A DNA stretch of 47,273 bases from Strigamia acuminata (GCA_949358305.1 CASHSZ010000097.1:1-47273); one strand, 5' to 3'. Shown: positions 11,081-21,266, counted from the first letter of the stretch. Numbers and translations: made by a program. Notes: a model not told the origin generated them from the letters alone.

Positions 11081-12148
11081 TTTCTTCGCTGAGCAGCCTC
11101 CTTCGTCGTGCTCGTTGGAGAGACGTTTCTCGGCCTTCTGGCGTTTGCGACCAAAGAAGCCCAAAAAATGCAATTGGTGCATCGCTCGCTGCGAGGTGAT
11201 AAACCCATGTCTCGGTCTCCAATCTGGGCGGTCGGGTCGGTCTTCGCGGATCTGTTGGAGCCAAAACTTGATCTCCTCGGTCGAGTAACCGTCCGGCTGC
11301 AGATAATTGAAAACTTCATCGTGAGCGGTCCGTCTCACTTCTTCGTAGTACGCCATATGGATTTCGTGTTTTTCTTCCTCCGTTTCGGCGTCGCGCCATT
11401 GTTCGTACACTTCCCATCCCCGTTGGTCGTCTGGAAAGGCGGCTCGGATTAGTGGATTCGGGATTGGCGCCGGCAGATCCATATTTCTTGAAATCACCGC
11501 CCGCAAAGCTGCTTGGTATTGGCGCGGCATGTAGTGGATCAACGTTTGCTGGCTGGACCAGTAGCGGCTGATCGCACGAGATAATAAAAGGCGAATTTTC
11601 CATGGTTCAAAGTCGACTGACTCTTCGAGCGCTTGTCGGAACAGTATGGGGATGACCTCACGCCATAAGCTGCCTGCGGAAACTCTTTTCGGGTCGATTT
11701 GCCCCCACGTAGTGCGATATCCGTCCTAAATATTAGAATATTAAGGAATATATTAGGACCGTTGATTAATTTGTCATATTTTTCAGAGATTCTTTCGTCT
11801 AACACAAGATGGCGTCATGGTCGGCCATGTGCTTTTCGACCACGTGTCTTGAAGTCACTTTTTCTTTCGGCATTTGATTAATTTTGACAATTTGTCACTT
11901 AAAGTTAAATTATTTCTTCGTTCGTGGTCAGTCCACGAACTTATTTCGTATTTTTAATTATCGATAATTGAATTTTTTTTTTCTATTTTTTTACTTACGT
12001 TGGGTTGGGCATTGGGTTCATTGGGTTCGTCCCAATTTCCCTCTTCGTTATTTATGACTATTTGTAATAAGTCCACCTTGTCCTCATCATCGTCCTCGGA
12101 AGCGTTGTTTAGGGCCCGTTCAATTTCTTTCTTCCAATCATTTCTCAT
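10988..12148 (-). CDS. Spliced ORF3 of the LTR element, unknown function
   Basis: Exon 1 (12148-11999) encodes 50 acidic residues beginning MRNDWKKEIERALN. It ends at a consensus donor GTAAGT (minus strand, 11998-11993). A 273-nt intron ends in TTTAG at 11726. Exon 2 (11725-10988) continues in phase 0 and stays open to a stop at 10988, giving about 295 residues. Exon 2 is helix-rich with many charged residues and a basic cluster GRKRQKAEKR that could be a nuclear localisation signal. There is no signal peptide or membrane segment, so it is unlike an envelope protein. It sits after integrase, where some Ty3/gypsy elements carry an extra ORF. Splicing is inferred from sites and frame only. Function is not recognised. 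Confidence 0.6.
11726..11998 (-). other. Predicted intron in ORF3
   Basis: On the minus strand the intron begins GTAAGT, a perfect donor, and ends ATATTTAG. It is 273 nt and AT-rich, with stop codons in frame. Removal joins two open frames in phase 0. No strong polypyrimidine tract is seen before the acceptor. Confidence 0.6.
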
Positions 12149-12368
12149 TTTTCGGAAATTAATTTGATACTTTGATTTTACGGCTGCCTCGTGGTGATCG
12201 TCGCTTAGCCGGAGATGACAGTGATAAGTGTGGGTCGGGTTAGAGGTTAACTATTAGTCTCATGTCATCTTTGATTGGTTTGGCCAATTAAGACGCATTG
12301 TGGGACGTAACAGGTGTCCCCCCTGTGGTTGTTTTTATCGATTGTTTGAGACAATGGCTGGAGTTGCT
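12149..12368. other. Spacer between integrase and ORF3
   Basis: About 220 bp between the integrase stop and the ORF3 start codon, without a convincing frame. It may hold the splice acceptor for a subgenomic ORF3 message, but I cannot identify one. Confidence 0.4.
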
Positions 12369-13754
12369 TTATTGTTTTCCGACGAGTTTTCCGTCTTTTA
12401 TGAACGGGTTTGGCTTGTGTCGGCGCATACCGTATATTTTATCAGGTTTGGGGATTCCTGTAGTCTTATTTTTGTTTGATTGCTTTCCTTTTTTAGGAGA
12501 TTCTTCAACTATTTCCTCCCTCTCCGAAATCTCATCCGGGGCGTCGGCCGCTTCGTGTAACTCATCTTGAACTAAATTGGTTGGGCCAGTTTGTTCATCT
12601 AAAAACATGTCGCGAATAATTGGATTTTGCGCTGGTTTCGTCTGATATTCCGTCCAAGCCTCTTGAGGAAACTCAGGTAAGTATGGAGTTAATTCTCGTG
12701 CGTGGATCGATCTAAAATTTACGTTGTCTGCTAATCTTTTTAGCTTGAAAGCGTTTCCGCCGTGGGCTTCGAGTATGACGTACGGGCCGTCGCGTTTGTC
12801 TGCTAGGCCTGCGTGGATCCCCTTATCGGCGCTGGACTGAATATGTGTGTCTTTCCAGACGAGGTCATTGACTTTAAAATTGCAGAAGGGCCGATCCTTT
12901 CCAGCAATGCTAATACGATCTCTCATGTCGAATATGTGAGACATCATGTGTTGATAAGTGGCCGAAATTATTTGCTCCAATCTATCGACATAAATATGAG
13001 GCTTCTCGGGATCGATTTCCAGTATTTCCTCCGGTATTCGCGGGTCCCAGGGTACTCTGAGTTCCCGAGCGAAGTTTAGAAACGCGGGAGAAAATTTTCG
13101 GTTCCTTGAGATCGTCGTGCGGATGCTGAAGGCAATTTCACGAAGATATTCGTCCCAGCTGGAGTGAACATCGGTGAAAATTGCCAGCGCATATTTTATG
13201 TCACGATTTAACCTTTCGACGGGATTGGCCCGTGGATTATAGGTTGATGTGTATGATGTCTCGATGTCGAATTTTTTACAGAAGTCTTTATACAAATTTG
13301 ACGCAAACTGTGGTCCATTATCGGAAATTAGTTTCCGAGGGAATCCGAAATGAAGCGCCACTTCGTACAAACATCGAATGATTTTCTGCTGAGTTGGTCT
13401 CTCTATTGGAAAGAGCTCGGGCCATCCGGTCGCGACATCCATGATTACTAAAATATATTTGTTTTTATTGGATGACGTGGGTTTTGGGCCCATTAAATCC
13501 ACGCTCCAGCAGTCGAAGGGTGCGAAGGGGCCGAGTGAGATTCTTTCGTAATTCTTGGGCGTCCTAGGTTTGCACGCTTGGCATCTGGGGCAGTGGTGAA
13601 TGAAACGAACAATATCTCGGGTCATTTTGGGCCAGAAATAAAGTTGGTTCGCTCGGTAGATTGTTCTGGCCACTCCAGAATGTCCGGCGAGTGGGTGTCC
13701 GTGGACCATCCATAGAAACCTTGTTAGCAGACTCCTGGGTATAACGACTTTCAT
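12369..13754 (-). CDS. Ty3/gypsy integrase (pol remnant without RT)
   Basis: 461 codons from the Met at 13754. The zinc-binding domain has H18/H20 and H25 (PLAGHSG) with C55-x2-C58. The catalytic core has D86 (SVDLMG), D145 (SDNGPQF) and E180 (ANPVERLNR). Spacing between D145 and E180 is 34 residues, one fewer than the usual 35, as in insect-type elements with an ANPTER-like motif. The C-terminal region (about 290-350) resembles the DNA-binding domain, then an acidic and a basic tail. The ATG overlaps the gag stop (ATGA, 13751-13754). The frame is -1 relative to gag and stays open some distance upstream of this Met, so expression by -1 frameshift is plausible. Protease, RT and RNase H, which normally precede this domain, are missing. 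Confidence 0.9.
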   Translation of the reverse strand: MKVVIPRSLLTRFLWMVHGHPLAGHSGVARTIYRANQLYFWPKMTRDIVRFIHHCPRCQACKPRTPKNYERISLGPFAPFDCWSVDLMGPKPTSSNKNKYILVIMDVATGWPELFPIERPTQQKIIRCLYEVALHFGFPRKLISDNGPQFASNLYKDFCKKFDIETSYTSTYNPRANPVERLNRDIKYALAIFTDVHSSWDEYLREIAFSIRTTISRNRKFSPAFLNFARELRVPWDPRIPEEILEIDPEKPHIYVDRLEQIISATYQHMMSHIFDMRDRISIAGKDRPFCNFKVNDLVWKDTHIQSSADKGIHAGLADKRDGPYVILEAHGGNAFKLKRLADNVNFRSIHARELTPYLPEFPQEAWTEYQTKPAQNPIIRDMFLDEQTGPTNLVQDELHEAADAPDEISEREEIVEESPKKGKQSNKNKTTGIPKPDKIYGMRRHKPNPFIKDGKLVGKQ

Positions 13755-16327
13755 CGAAGTCGGTAGCTGGGTGCCAGTTCCTTCCCCATGTTTGCATGTA
13801 CAACATCGTTGATACCTTCGTCGGCCTCATCGCTTTCCGAGAATTGCTCAGAATCTTCGCTTACTTCGTCTTCCGACTTTTCCTCGGCAGCGTTAGTTTG
13901 CGTGCAGTAGGCCTTATTTGGAGGTGGTAACGGGTTGGAAGCTTGTTGGTTTTTCTTTGACGGGAGTGGCTCTATACTTCCGTTTAGATAATTTCGCGAT
14001 TGGAGCAGCTTAGTGGAGTCTATGCTGCGTTCCTGTATTCGTTGTTGTCGAGCCACTCCTAGAGCTCGTTCTTCTTTTGTCAGATTTTCGTTATACCGAG
14101 CATTTACTTCGGTGTGTTTTTTCTCGACGAAAGCGAGGATGGCTTTGAAATTATCCCCTTTAGGAGCGTTCATTTCTCGTAGGACTTTGGTTGCGGTTTC
14201 GTTTAATCCTTGTTCGAAGAGAGCTTTCTGAGCGTGTTGGTCAAATGGTTTGTCCATTTCACGGAACAGGCTGTCGGCTCGTTGTACGTACTCTCTCAGA
14301 GTTTCCCCGGGAGCTTGCTTCATAGAGCTTACTCTTTTCTGGATTTCCTGGCTCGTCTCGCCATATTGATTGTGGAACTTTATGACGAAGTCTTCCCAGT
14401 TTCGGGGTTGGACATCAGCGTACCAGTTTCGGGCTCGGTTTATCAGCATTTCTGGTATTCCGCGTGAAACCATTTCGTCGGGTTCCGCTCCTAAACGATT
14501 AATCGTCAGGGTGACTTTGTCCAAAAACAAGTTGCCAGCGTTCCAGGATCCGTCGAACTTAATTAGTCTCAGGGTCGTCCACTTGATGTTGTTATCCTTG
14601 CGAGAATACAGCCATCGGTCCGCGGAGTAACGTTTCAACAATCCTTCGCTTCGATCGTCTTCCTCGATCTCTTGGCCACGGCTTTGTTGAAGTTTTTGGT
14701 CCATGGCCTGAAGGAGTTCGTCTTTCATCGTCCGTAGTTGGTTGCTTAGCGAGTCAGTCTCACTAAGCAGCGGTGATGATCGTGGATTGTCGGAAGGGAG
14801 GCTTGGGTAATGCGTACCATTGCCTGTCAGTCCGAATTGATTATGTTGGAACGACGCTTGTCCTGATGATCCCGCGGCGTTCGGATTGTTCGTGAGGTCT
14901 TGCGCTATGGTTGAGTTATCGGGATTCGATTTCTCTGGAGCGGAGGTTCGGCTCAACTTTGTTCCGGGCGGTATCAGATCGTCCAGTCGGGTCCCCGTGA
15001 GGCCTTCGTCCGTTTTTTTGATAAAAACGTAGGAGTCTCTTCCAGCATATGCTTCGGCGACGTGCTTCTTTTCGAGGTGATTTTTAACTGCGTTAATCTC
15101 CTCGAGCGTCGGCATGGCCAGTTTATTTCGACCTGCTTCGTTGCGTATCTGGTTCTTCTGATTTATACATCTGATTAGTTCTGCGTTAGGGTCGCCTGGG
15201 TTGTTATTACTGGTTTGGCCAGTTTTCATTGCGAATGAGTTTTTTACTGCCCATGATTGTGCGCCTTGATTATTCCTCCTATCCTGTATAAACGCCTCGT
15301 ACAGTTCCCCTTTGACTTCGTCCGATTCGTTCAAGATGCTATCTAGTCCGTTGACTCGGATACTGCCGTGAGATGCTTGAGAGTCGATACTTTCACTGTC
15401 TGACGTTGCTTCGCCGCCGGTCTCGGACTGCTGTCGATCTGCTCCGACCCGACGTCGTTTCTCCCCGCGTCTGGCCGTATTTTCTGCCGATGGTTTTTCA
15501 GTCCTCTGATTTACCAGGTCGATTACTCGGCTTAGCTCTGCATAGGGATCCTTGTCCTGGTCGATCTCGATGCCGTGTGCGCAGGCTACTCGAGTTACTT
15601 CTATTGCTTTGGCTACCAGCTCCTTAGCTGTGTGAGACCGTTCTGGGGAGCTCTGTAAGGAGTTTGGCTCCGAATGCTGGCTTAACCCGTTGCTTGGTGG
15701 CCGGATCTGGTAGTCCTTTGCCATTTCTCGTTCGATTATTTTCTGCTTCGCGAGCAATTCTCGAGCCAGCTCGCGCTCCATTGCCATTTGCTTTTCTTGG
15801 CTTTCACGGGCGGCCGCCATCTGCTTAGCTTGACGTTCTTGTGCCAAGCTCTGTTCCATGGCAGCTAATTTCTCGCGATGCTCTCTGGCTAAATCTTCCA
15901 TCAATTCGTTTTTCTTCTTCTCTAACGCGACTGTTCTTGCTTGGTCTGCTCGGGCAGCCTCGTTGATAATTGCGGCACCTGTACTTGCCGCTTTATTTAG
16001 AAGAGTCATTAGATCCATTTCACTGGGATCCTTTTCGACTGGTCTGGGGCTTTTCAATCCGAATCGAGGGTTTTCGAACGATTTATTCAGTCCGTTTTCT
16101 TCGTGAGAGCTTCCTGATCCTTCGAATTCGCCTCCCGTAAACGGAAGTTGTCTTGCAAGGGGAAGGCCTTCACTTGATGATTCCGTTGAAACTTCAGTCG
16201 AGTTAGTCTCGACTTCTGGTTCCACGTGGTTCGCTTCTTCCGCTTTTTGGCGTTTGATTTCTTCGGCTTCTTTTCTGTCCTTTTCGTCGTTACGTCTTTT
16301 TCTATCTTCTGCGGTAGTTTTCGTCAT
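13751..16327 (-). CDS. Ty3/gypsy-type Gag, large, with coiled coil
   Basis: 858 residues from an ATG at 16327, about 90 bp downstream of the primer site. The N-terminus is highly charged. Residues about 105-205 form a long Glu/Lys/Gln/Ala-rich predicted coiled coil. Residues 280-330 are basic then Ser-rich. The capsid-like retrotransposon gag domain lies at about 585-750 (LIKFDGSWNAGNLF, RNWEDFVIKFHNQYGE, PGETLREYVQRADSLF). The C-terminus is acidic and Ser-rich. There is no CCHC zinc knuckle and no protease after the capsid domain, although full pol would normally follow. Gag is about twice the usual length for the family because of the long N-terminal half. It should assemble the particle that packages the element's RNA. 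Confidence 0.88.
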   Translation of the reverse strand: MTKTTAEDRKRRNDEKDRKEAEEIKRQKAEEANHVEPEVETNSTEVSTESSSEGLPLARQLPFTGGEFEGSGSSHEENGLNKSFENPRFGLKSPRPVEKDPSEMDLMTLLNKAASTGAAIINEAARADQARTVALEKKKNELMEDLAREHREKLAAMEQSLAQERQAKQMAAARESQEKQMAMERELARELLAKQKIIEREMAKDYQIRPPSNGLSQHSEPNSLQSSPERSHTAKELVAKAIEVTRVACAHGIEIDQDKDPYAELSRVIDLVNQRTEKPSAENTARRGEKRRRVGADRQQSETGGEATSDSESIDSQASHGSIRVNGLDSILNESDEVKGELYEAFIQDRRNNQGAQSWAVKNSFAMKTGQTSNNNPGDPNAELIRCINQKNQIRNEAGRNKLAMPTLEEINAVKNHLEKKHVAEAYAGRDSYVFIKKTDEGLTGTRLDDLIPPGTKLSRTSAPEKSNPDNSTIAQDLTNNPNAAGSSGQASFQHNQFGLTGNGTHYPSLPSDNPRSSPLLSETDSLSNQLRTMKDELLQAMDQKLQQSRGQEIEEDDRSEGLLKRYSADRWLYSRKDNNIKWTTLRLIKFDGSWNAGNLFLDKVTLTINRLGAEPDEMVSRGIPEMLINRARNWYADVQPRNWEDFVIKFHNQYGETSQEIQKRVSSMKQAPGETLREYVQRADSLFREMDKPFDQHAQKALFEQGLNETATKVLREMNAPKGDNFKAILAFVEKKHTEVNARYNENLTKEERALGVARQQRIQERSIDSTKLLQSRNYLNGSIEPLPSKKNQQASNPLPPPNKAYCTQTNAAEEKSEDEVSEDSEQFSESDEADEGINDVVHANMGKELAPSYRLR

Positions 16328-16401
16328 TTTCTTGCGATATAATGATCGGTCGAAAGATCCCGGTTATTATTTAAAGTTTTGTCGTAAGGTTAGCAAATTC
16401 T
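16328..16401 (-). other. 5' leader of the LTR element
   Basis: About 74 bp between the primer binding site and the gag start codon. No long frames. Presumed untranslated leader and packaging region. Confidence 0.5.
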
Positions 16402-16419
16402 ATCCCGGACAGGCCCCCA
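16402..16419 (-). other. Primer binding site, tRNA-Pro-like
   Basis: On the minus strand the 18-mer TGGGGGCCTGTCCGGGAT lies two bases after the 5' LTR. It is complementary to a tRNA 3' end in CCA with discriminator C. It matches the well-known tRNA-Pro primer site at 16 of 18 bases, differing by a CT/TC swap. The position and fit support initiation from tRNA-Pro or a variant of it. Confidence 0.8.
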
Positions 16420-16421
16420 CG

Positions 16422-17052
16422 TGTCGTGATTCGACTTTGTGGTTAAAGATAATAAATAATACACTCGGGAATACAATATACTTCAAATACTGCTTTATTA
16501 AACACGCTTACTAATACAAATATAAGTTAAGATGTTTCCTGTAGTGGTCCTCGGATTCGGCTGCGAATACGAGTTGCCGCTAAACAATGGCGGATCCAAT
16601 TGTTTAGTCCTACGCGTGGTCTGTGTTTGTTGTCTAGGGTATTTCCACGTGTTATTATGAACACGCGAGAATTCGCTTTCTCGTGCGAATTAAACGAATA
16701 TCGTTCGGATATTTATTCTAGCGTAGATTGGCTACGCTAAATAAATGTGGCTGTTGTACAGTTGAAGTGGTCAGCGGGCACCGGTCCTCGATCAATCCGT
16801 GAAACGGCCTGAAAGGTGAGGTAAATGGTGCTCTTGCTGAGATTGGTGTAACTGTAGTATCGTTTCCGGTCAAGCGTTACTGTTATATATTAACCGGAAA
16901 TGACGTCACATGCAAATCATTCTGATTATGCAGGTTCGCAGAAACATGAGACTAGTCAGTCTAGTCGGTATTTCTAGCGCGCTCTAGTGGCGAGTATTAG
17001 TAACACAATAATCACCGCTAATTACTTCTTCAGGTGATGCCGAATCACCACA
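16422..17052 (-). repeat. 5' LTR (631 bp)
   Basis: Direct copy of the 3' LTR, with four base differences by eye. On the minus strand it holds the promoter (see 16881-16917) followed by the transcribed R and U5 regions. It ends CGAATCACGACA two bases before the primer binding site. Confidence 0.96.
16881..16917 (-). promoter_or_regulatory. LTR core promoter: octamer, CRE, ETS and TATA-like sites
   Basis: Read on the minus strand the order is ATTTGCAT (octamer, 16917-16910), TGACGTCA (palindromic CRE, 16908-16901), TTTCCGGT (ETS-like) and AATATATAA (TATA-like, about 16891-16883). All four lie within about 37 bp in the order expected for an RNA polymerase II promoter. The same set is at 10291-10327 in the 3' LTR. 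Sites are recognised by consensus only. Confidence 0.65.
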
Positions 17053-17245
17053 ATTATGAAACATTTTCAAAGATTTTGAAACATTTTCAAAGATTTTGAA
17101 ACATTTTCAAAGATTTTGAATTATTTTCAAAGATTTTGAAACATTTTCAAAGATTTTGAAACATTTTCAAAGATTTTGAAACATTTTCAAAGATTTTGAA
17201 ACATTTTCAAAGATTTTGAAACATTTTTAAAGATTTTGAAACATT
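17053..17245. repeat. Satellite A, right block
   Basis: About ten monomers continuing the block interrupted by the LTR element. The first bases are the ATTA target duplication. At about 17246-17265 the array flips to satellite B. Confidence 0.96.
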
Positions 17246-20200
17246 TTCACTGATTTTGAAAATCTTTGAAGTTTTTTGAAGTTTTTTAAAAATCTTTGAG
17301 GTTTTTTGAAAATCTTTGAGTATTTTTGAAAATCTTTGAGGTTTTTTGAAAATATTTGTGCCTTTAAGAAAATCTTTGTGGTTTTTTGAAAATCTTTGAG
17401 GTTTTTTGAAAATATTTGTGGCTTTTAGAAAATCTTTGAGGTTTTTTGAAAATATTTGTGCCTTTAAGAAAATCTTTGTGGTTTTTTGAAAATCTTTGAG
17501 GTTTTTTGAAAATCTTTGAGGTTTTTTGAAAATCTTTGAGGTTTTTTGAAAATCTTTGAGGTTTTTTGAAAATCTTTAAGGTTTTTTGAAAATCTTTGAG
17601 GTTTTTTGAAAATCTTTGAGTTTTTTTGAAAATATTTGTGGCTTTTAGAAAATCTTTGAGGTTTTTTGAAAACCTTAGAGATATTTTGAAAATCTTTAAA
17701 CCTTTTTGAAAATCTTTGAGGTTTTTTGAAAATCTTTGAGGTTTTTGGAAAATCTTTGAGGTTTTTTAAAAATCTTTGAGGTTTTTTGAAAATATTTGAG
17801 GTTTTTTGAAAATCTTTGAGGTTTTTTGAAAATCTTTGAGGTTTTTTGAAAATCTTTGAGGTTTTTTGAAAATTTTAGAGGTTTTTGGAAAATCTTTGTG
17901 GTTTTTGGAAAATCTTTGAGGTTTTTTGAAAATTTTGAGGATTTTTGAAAATCTTTGAGGTTTTTTGAAAACCTTTGAGGTTATTTGAAAATCTTTGAGG
18001 TTTTTTGAAAATCTTTAGAGGTTTTTTGAAAATCTTTGAGGTTTTTTGAAAATCTTTGAGGTTTTTTGAAAATCTTTGAGGTTTTTTGAAAATCTTTGAG
18101 GTTTTTTGAAAATCTTTGAGGTTTTTTGAAAATCTTTGAGGTTTTTTGAAAATCTTTGAGGTTTTTTGAAAATCTTTGAGGTTTTTTGAAAATCTTTAAA
18201 CCTTTTTGAAAATCTTTGAGGTTTTTGGAAAATCTTTGAGATTTTTTGAAAATCTTTGAGGTTTTTTTGAAAATATTTGTGGCTTTTAGAAAATCTTTGA
18301 GTTTTTTGGAAAATCTTTGAGGTTTTTTAAAAATCTTTGAGGTTTTTTGAAAATTTTTAGGATTTTTGAAAATCTTTGAGATTTTTTGAAAATCTTTGAG
18401 GTTTTTTGAAAATCTTTGAGGTTTTTTGAAAATCTTTAAGGTTTTTTGAAAATCTTTGAGGTTTTTTGAAAATCTTAGAGCATTTTTGAAAATCTTAGAA
18501 CTTTTTTGAAAATCTTTCAGTTTTTTAGAAAATCTTTGAGGTTTTTTGAAAATCTTTGAGGTTTTTTAAAAATCTTTGAAGTTTTTTGAAAATCTTTGAG
18601 GTTTTTTGAAAATCTTTGAGTATTTTTGAAAATCTTTGAGGTTTTGGAAAATCTTTGAGGTTTTGGAAAATCTTTGAGGTTTTTTGAAAATCTTAGAGCT
18701 TTTTTGAGAATCTTTGAGTTTTTTTGAAAATATTTGTGGCTTTTAGAAAATCTTTGAGGTTTTTTGAAAACCTTAGAGATATTTTGAAAATCTTTAAACC
18801 TTTTTGAAAATCTTTGAGGTTTTTTGAAAATCTTTGAGGTTTTTTGAAAATCTTTGAGGTTTTTTGAAAATTTTTGAGGTTTTTTGAAAATCTTTGAGGT
18901 TTTTTGAAAATCTTTGAGGTTTTTTGAAAATCTTTGAGGTTTTTTGAAAATCTTTGAGGTTTTTTGAAAATCTTTAAACCTTTTTGAAAATCTTTGAGGT
19001 TTTTTAAAATTGTTGAGGTTTTTTGAAAATCTTTAAACCTTTTTGAAAATCTTTGAGGTTTTTTAAAATTGTTGAGGTTTTTAGAAAATCTTTGAAGTTT
19101 TTTAAAAATCTTTGAGGTTTTTTGAAAATCTTTAGGGTTTTTGAAAATCTTTGAGGTTTTTTGAAAATCTTTGAGGTTTTTTGAAAATCTTTGAGGTTTT
19201 TTGAAAATCTTAGAGCATTTTTGAAAATCTTAGAACTTTTTTGAAAATCTTTCAGTTTTTTAGAAAATCTTTGAGGTTTTTTGAAAATTTTGAGGATTTT
19301 TGAAAATCTTTAAACCTTTTTGAAAATCTTTGAGGTTTTTGGAAAATCTTTGAGATTTTTTGAAAATCTTTGAGGTTTTTTGAAAATATTTGTTGCTTTT
19401 AGAAAATCTTTGAGTTTTTTTGAAAATTTTTGAGGTTTTTTGAAAATCTTTGAGGTTTTTTAAAAATCTTTGAAGTTTTTTGAAAATCTTTGAGGTTTTT
19501 TGAAAATCTTTGAGGTTTTTTGAAAATCTTTGAGGTTTTTTGAAAATCTTTGAGGTTTTTTGAAAATCTTTGAGGTTTTTTGAAAATCTTTGAGGTTTTT
19601 TGAAAATCTTTGAGGTTTTTTGAAAATCTTTGAGGTTTTTTGAAAATCTTTAAACCTTTTTGAAAATCTTTGAGGTTTTTGGAAAATCTTTGAGATTTTT
19701 TGAAAATCTTTGAGGTTTTTTGAAAATATTTGTGGCTTTAAGAAAATCTTTGAGGTTTTTTGAAAATTTTTGAGGTTTTTTGAAAATCTTTGAGGTTTTT
19801 TAAAAATCTTTGAAGTTTTTTGAAAATCTTTGAGGTTTTTTGAAAATCTTTGAGTATTTTTGAAAATCTTTGAGGTTTTGGAAAATCTTAGAAGTTTTTT
19901 GAAAATCTTAGAGCTTTTTTGAGAATCTTTGAGTTTTTTTGAAAATATTTGTGGCTTTTTGAAAATCTTTGAGGTTTTTTGAAAATCTTTGAGGTTTTTG
20001 GAAAATCTTTGAGGTTTTTTAAAAATCTTTGAGGTTTTTTAAAAATCTTTGAGGTTTTTTGAAAATATTTGAGGTTTTTTGAAAATCTTTGAGGTTTTTT
20101 GAAAATCTTTGAGGTTTTTTGAAAACCTTTGAGGTTATTTGAAAATCTTTGAGGTTTTTTGAAAATCTTTAGAGGTTTTTTGAAAATCTTTGAGGTTTTT

Positions 20201-21263
20201 TGAAAATCTTTGAGGTTTTTTGAAAATATTTGTGCCTTTAAGAAAATCTTTGTGGTTTTTTGAAAATTTTTGAGGTTTTTTGAAAATCTTTGAGGTTTTT
20301 TGAAAATCTTTGAGGTTTTTTGAAAATCTTTAAGGTTTTTTGAAAATCTTTGAGGTTTTTTGAAAATTTTAGAGGTTTTTGGAAAATCTTTGAGGTTTTT
20401 GGAAAATCTTTGAGGTTTTTTGAAAATTTTGAGGATTTTTGAAAATCTTTGAGGTTTTTTGAAAACCTTTGAGGTTATTTGAAAATCTTTGAGGTTTTTT
20501 GAAAATCTTTAGAGGTTTTTTGAAAATCTTTGAGGTTTTTTGAAAATCTTTGAGGTTTTTTGAAAATCTTTGAGGTTTTTTGAAAATCTTTGAGGTTTTT
20601 TGAAAATCTTTGAGGTTTTTTGAAAATCTTTGAGGTTTTTTGAAAATCTTTGAGGTTTTTTGAAAATCTTTAGAGGTTTTTTGAAAATCTTTGAGGTTTT
20701 TTGAAAATCTTTGAGGTTTTTTGAAAATCTTTGAGGTTTTTTGAAAATCTTTGAGGTTTTTTGAAAATCTTTGAGGTTTTTTGAAAATCTTTGAGGTTTT
20801 TTGAAAATCTTTGAGGTTTTTTGAAAATCTTTAAACCTTTTTGAAAATCTTTGAGGTTTTTGGAAAATCTTTGAGATTTTTTGAAAATCTTTGAGGTTTT
20901 TTGAAAATATTTGTGGCTTTTAGAAAATCTTTGAGTTTTTTTGAAAATTTTTCAGGTTTTTTGAAAATCTTTGAGGTTTTTTAAAAATCTTTGAAGTTTT
21001 TTGAAAATCTTTGAGGTTTTTTGAAAATCTTTGAGGTTTTTTGAAAATCTTTGAGGTTTTTTGAAAATCTTTGAGGTTTTTTGAAAATCTTTGAGGTTTT
21101 TTGAAAATCTTTGAGGTTTTTTGAAAATCTTTGAGGTTTTTTGAAAATCTTTGAGGTTTTGGAAAATCTTAGAAGTTTTTTGAAAATCTTAGAGCTTTTT
21201 TGAAAATCTTTCAGTTTTTTAGAAAATCTTTGAGGTTTTTTGAAAATCTTTGAGGTTTTTTAA
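17246..21263. repeat. 20-bp satellite B, main block with higher-order structure
   Basis: About 200 monomers of AATCTTTGAGGTTTTTTGAA with many repeated variants (TTTAAACC, ATATTTGTGGC, TTGGAAAA, TTTAGAGG, AACCTTAGAG). Variant monomers recur in fixed order. One series (TTTAAACC, TTTTTGG, GAGATTTT, ATATTTG) appears at about 18194, 19306, 19647 and 20828. Another (at 17621 and 18705) matches the left B block. This shows block-wise duplication on top of monomer tandem growth. The array abuts the 11.6-kb unit at 21264 with no gap. Confidence 0.96.
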
Positions 21264-21266
21264 CCT

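Larger units (their letters stand above)
9832..17052 (-). mobile_element. Complete RT-less Ty3/gypsy LTR retrotransposon in satellite
   Basis: A 7,221-bp element bounded by two 631-bp LTRs in direct orientation and flanked by a 4-bp target duplication ATTA (9828-9831 and 17053-17056). Coding strand is minus. Order: 5' LTR (16422-17052), primer site, gag, integrase, spliced ORF3, polypurine tract, 3' LTR (9832-10462). The LTRs differ at four positions by eye (9998/16588, 10259/16849, 10329/16919, 10377/16967), about 99.4% identity, so insertion is recent. Protease, reverse transcriptase and RNase H are absent. The element must therefore depend on another element's RT, although it retains gag and integrase frames. 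Confidence 0.95.

Noticed and set aside
10671-12148. Envelope gene making the LTR element an endogenous retrovirus
   Set aside because: ORF3 has no signal peptide, membrane segment or fusion motif.
8269-21263. CRISPR array
   Set aside because: 20-bp monomers are adjacent with no unique spacers. They are satellites in eukaryotic DNA.
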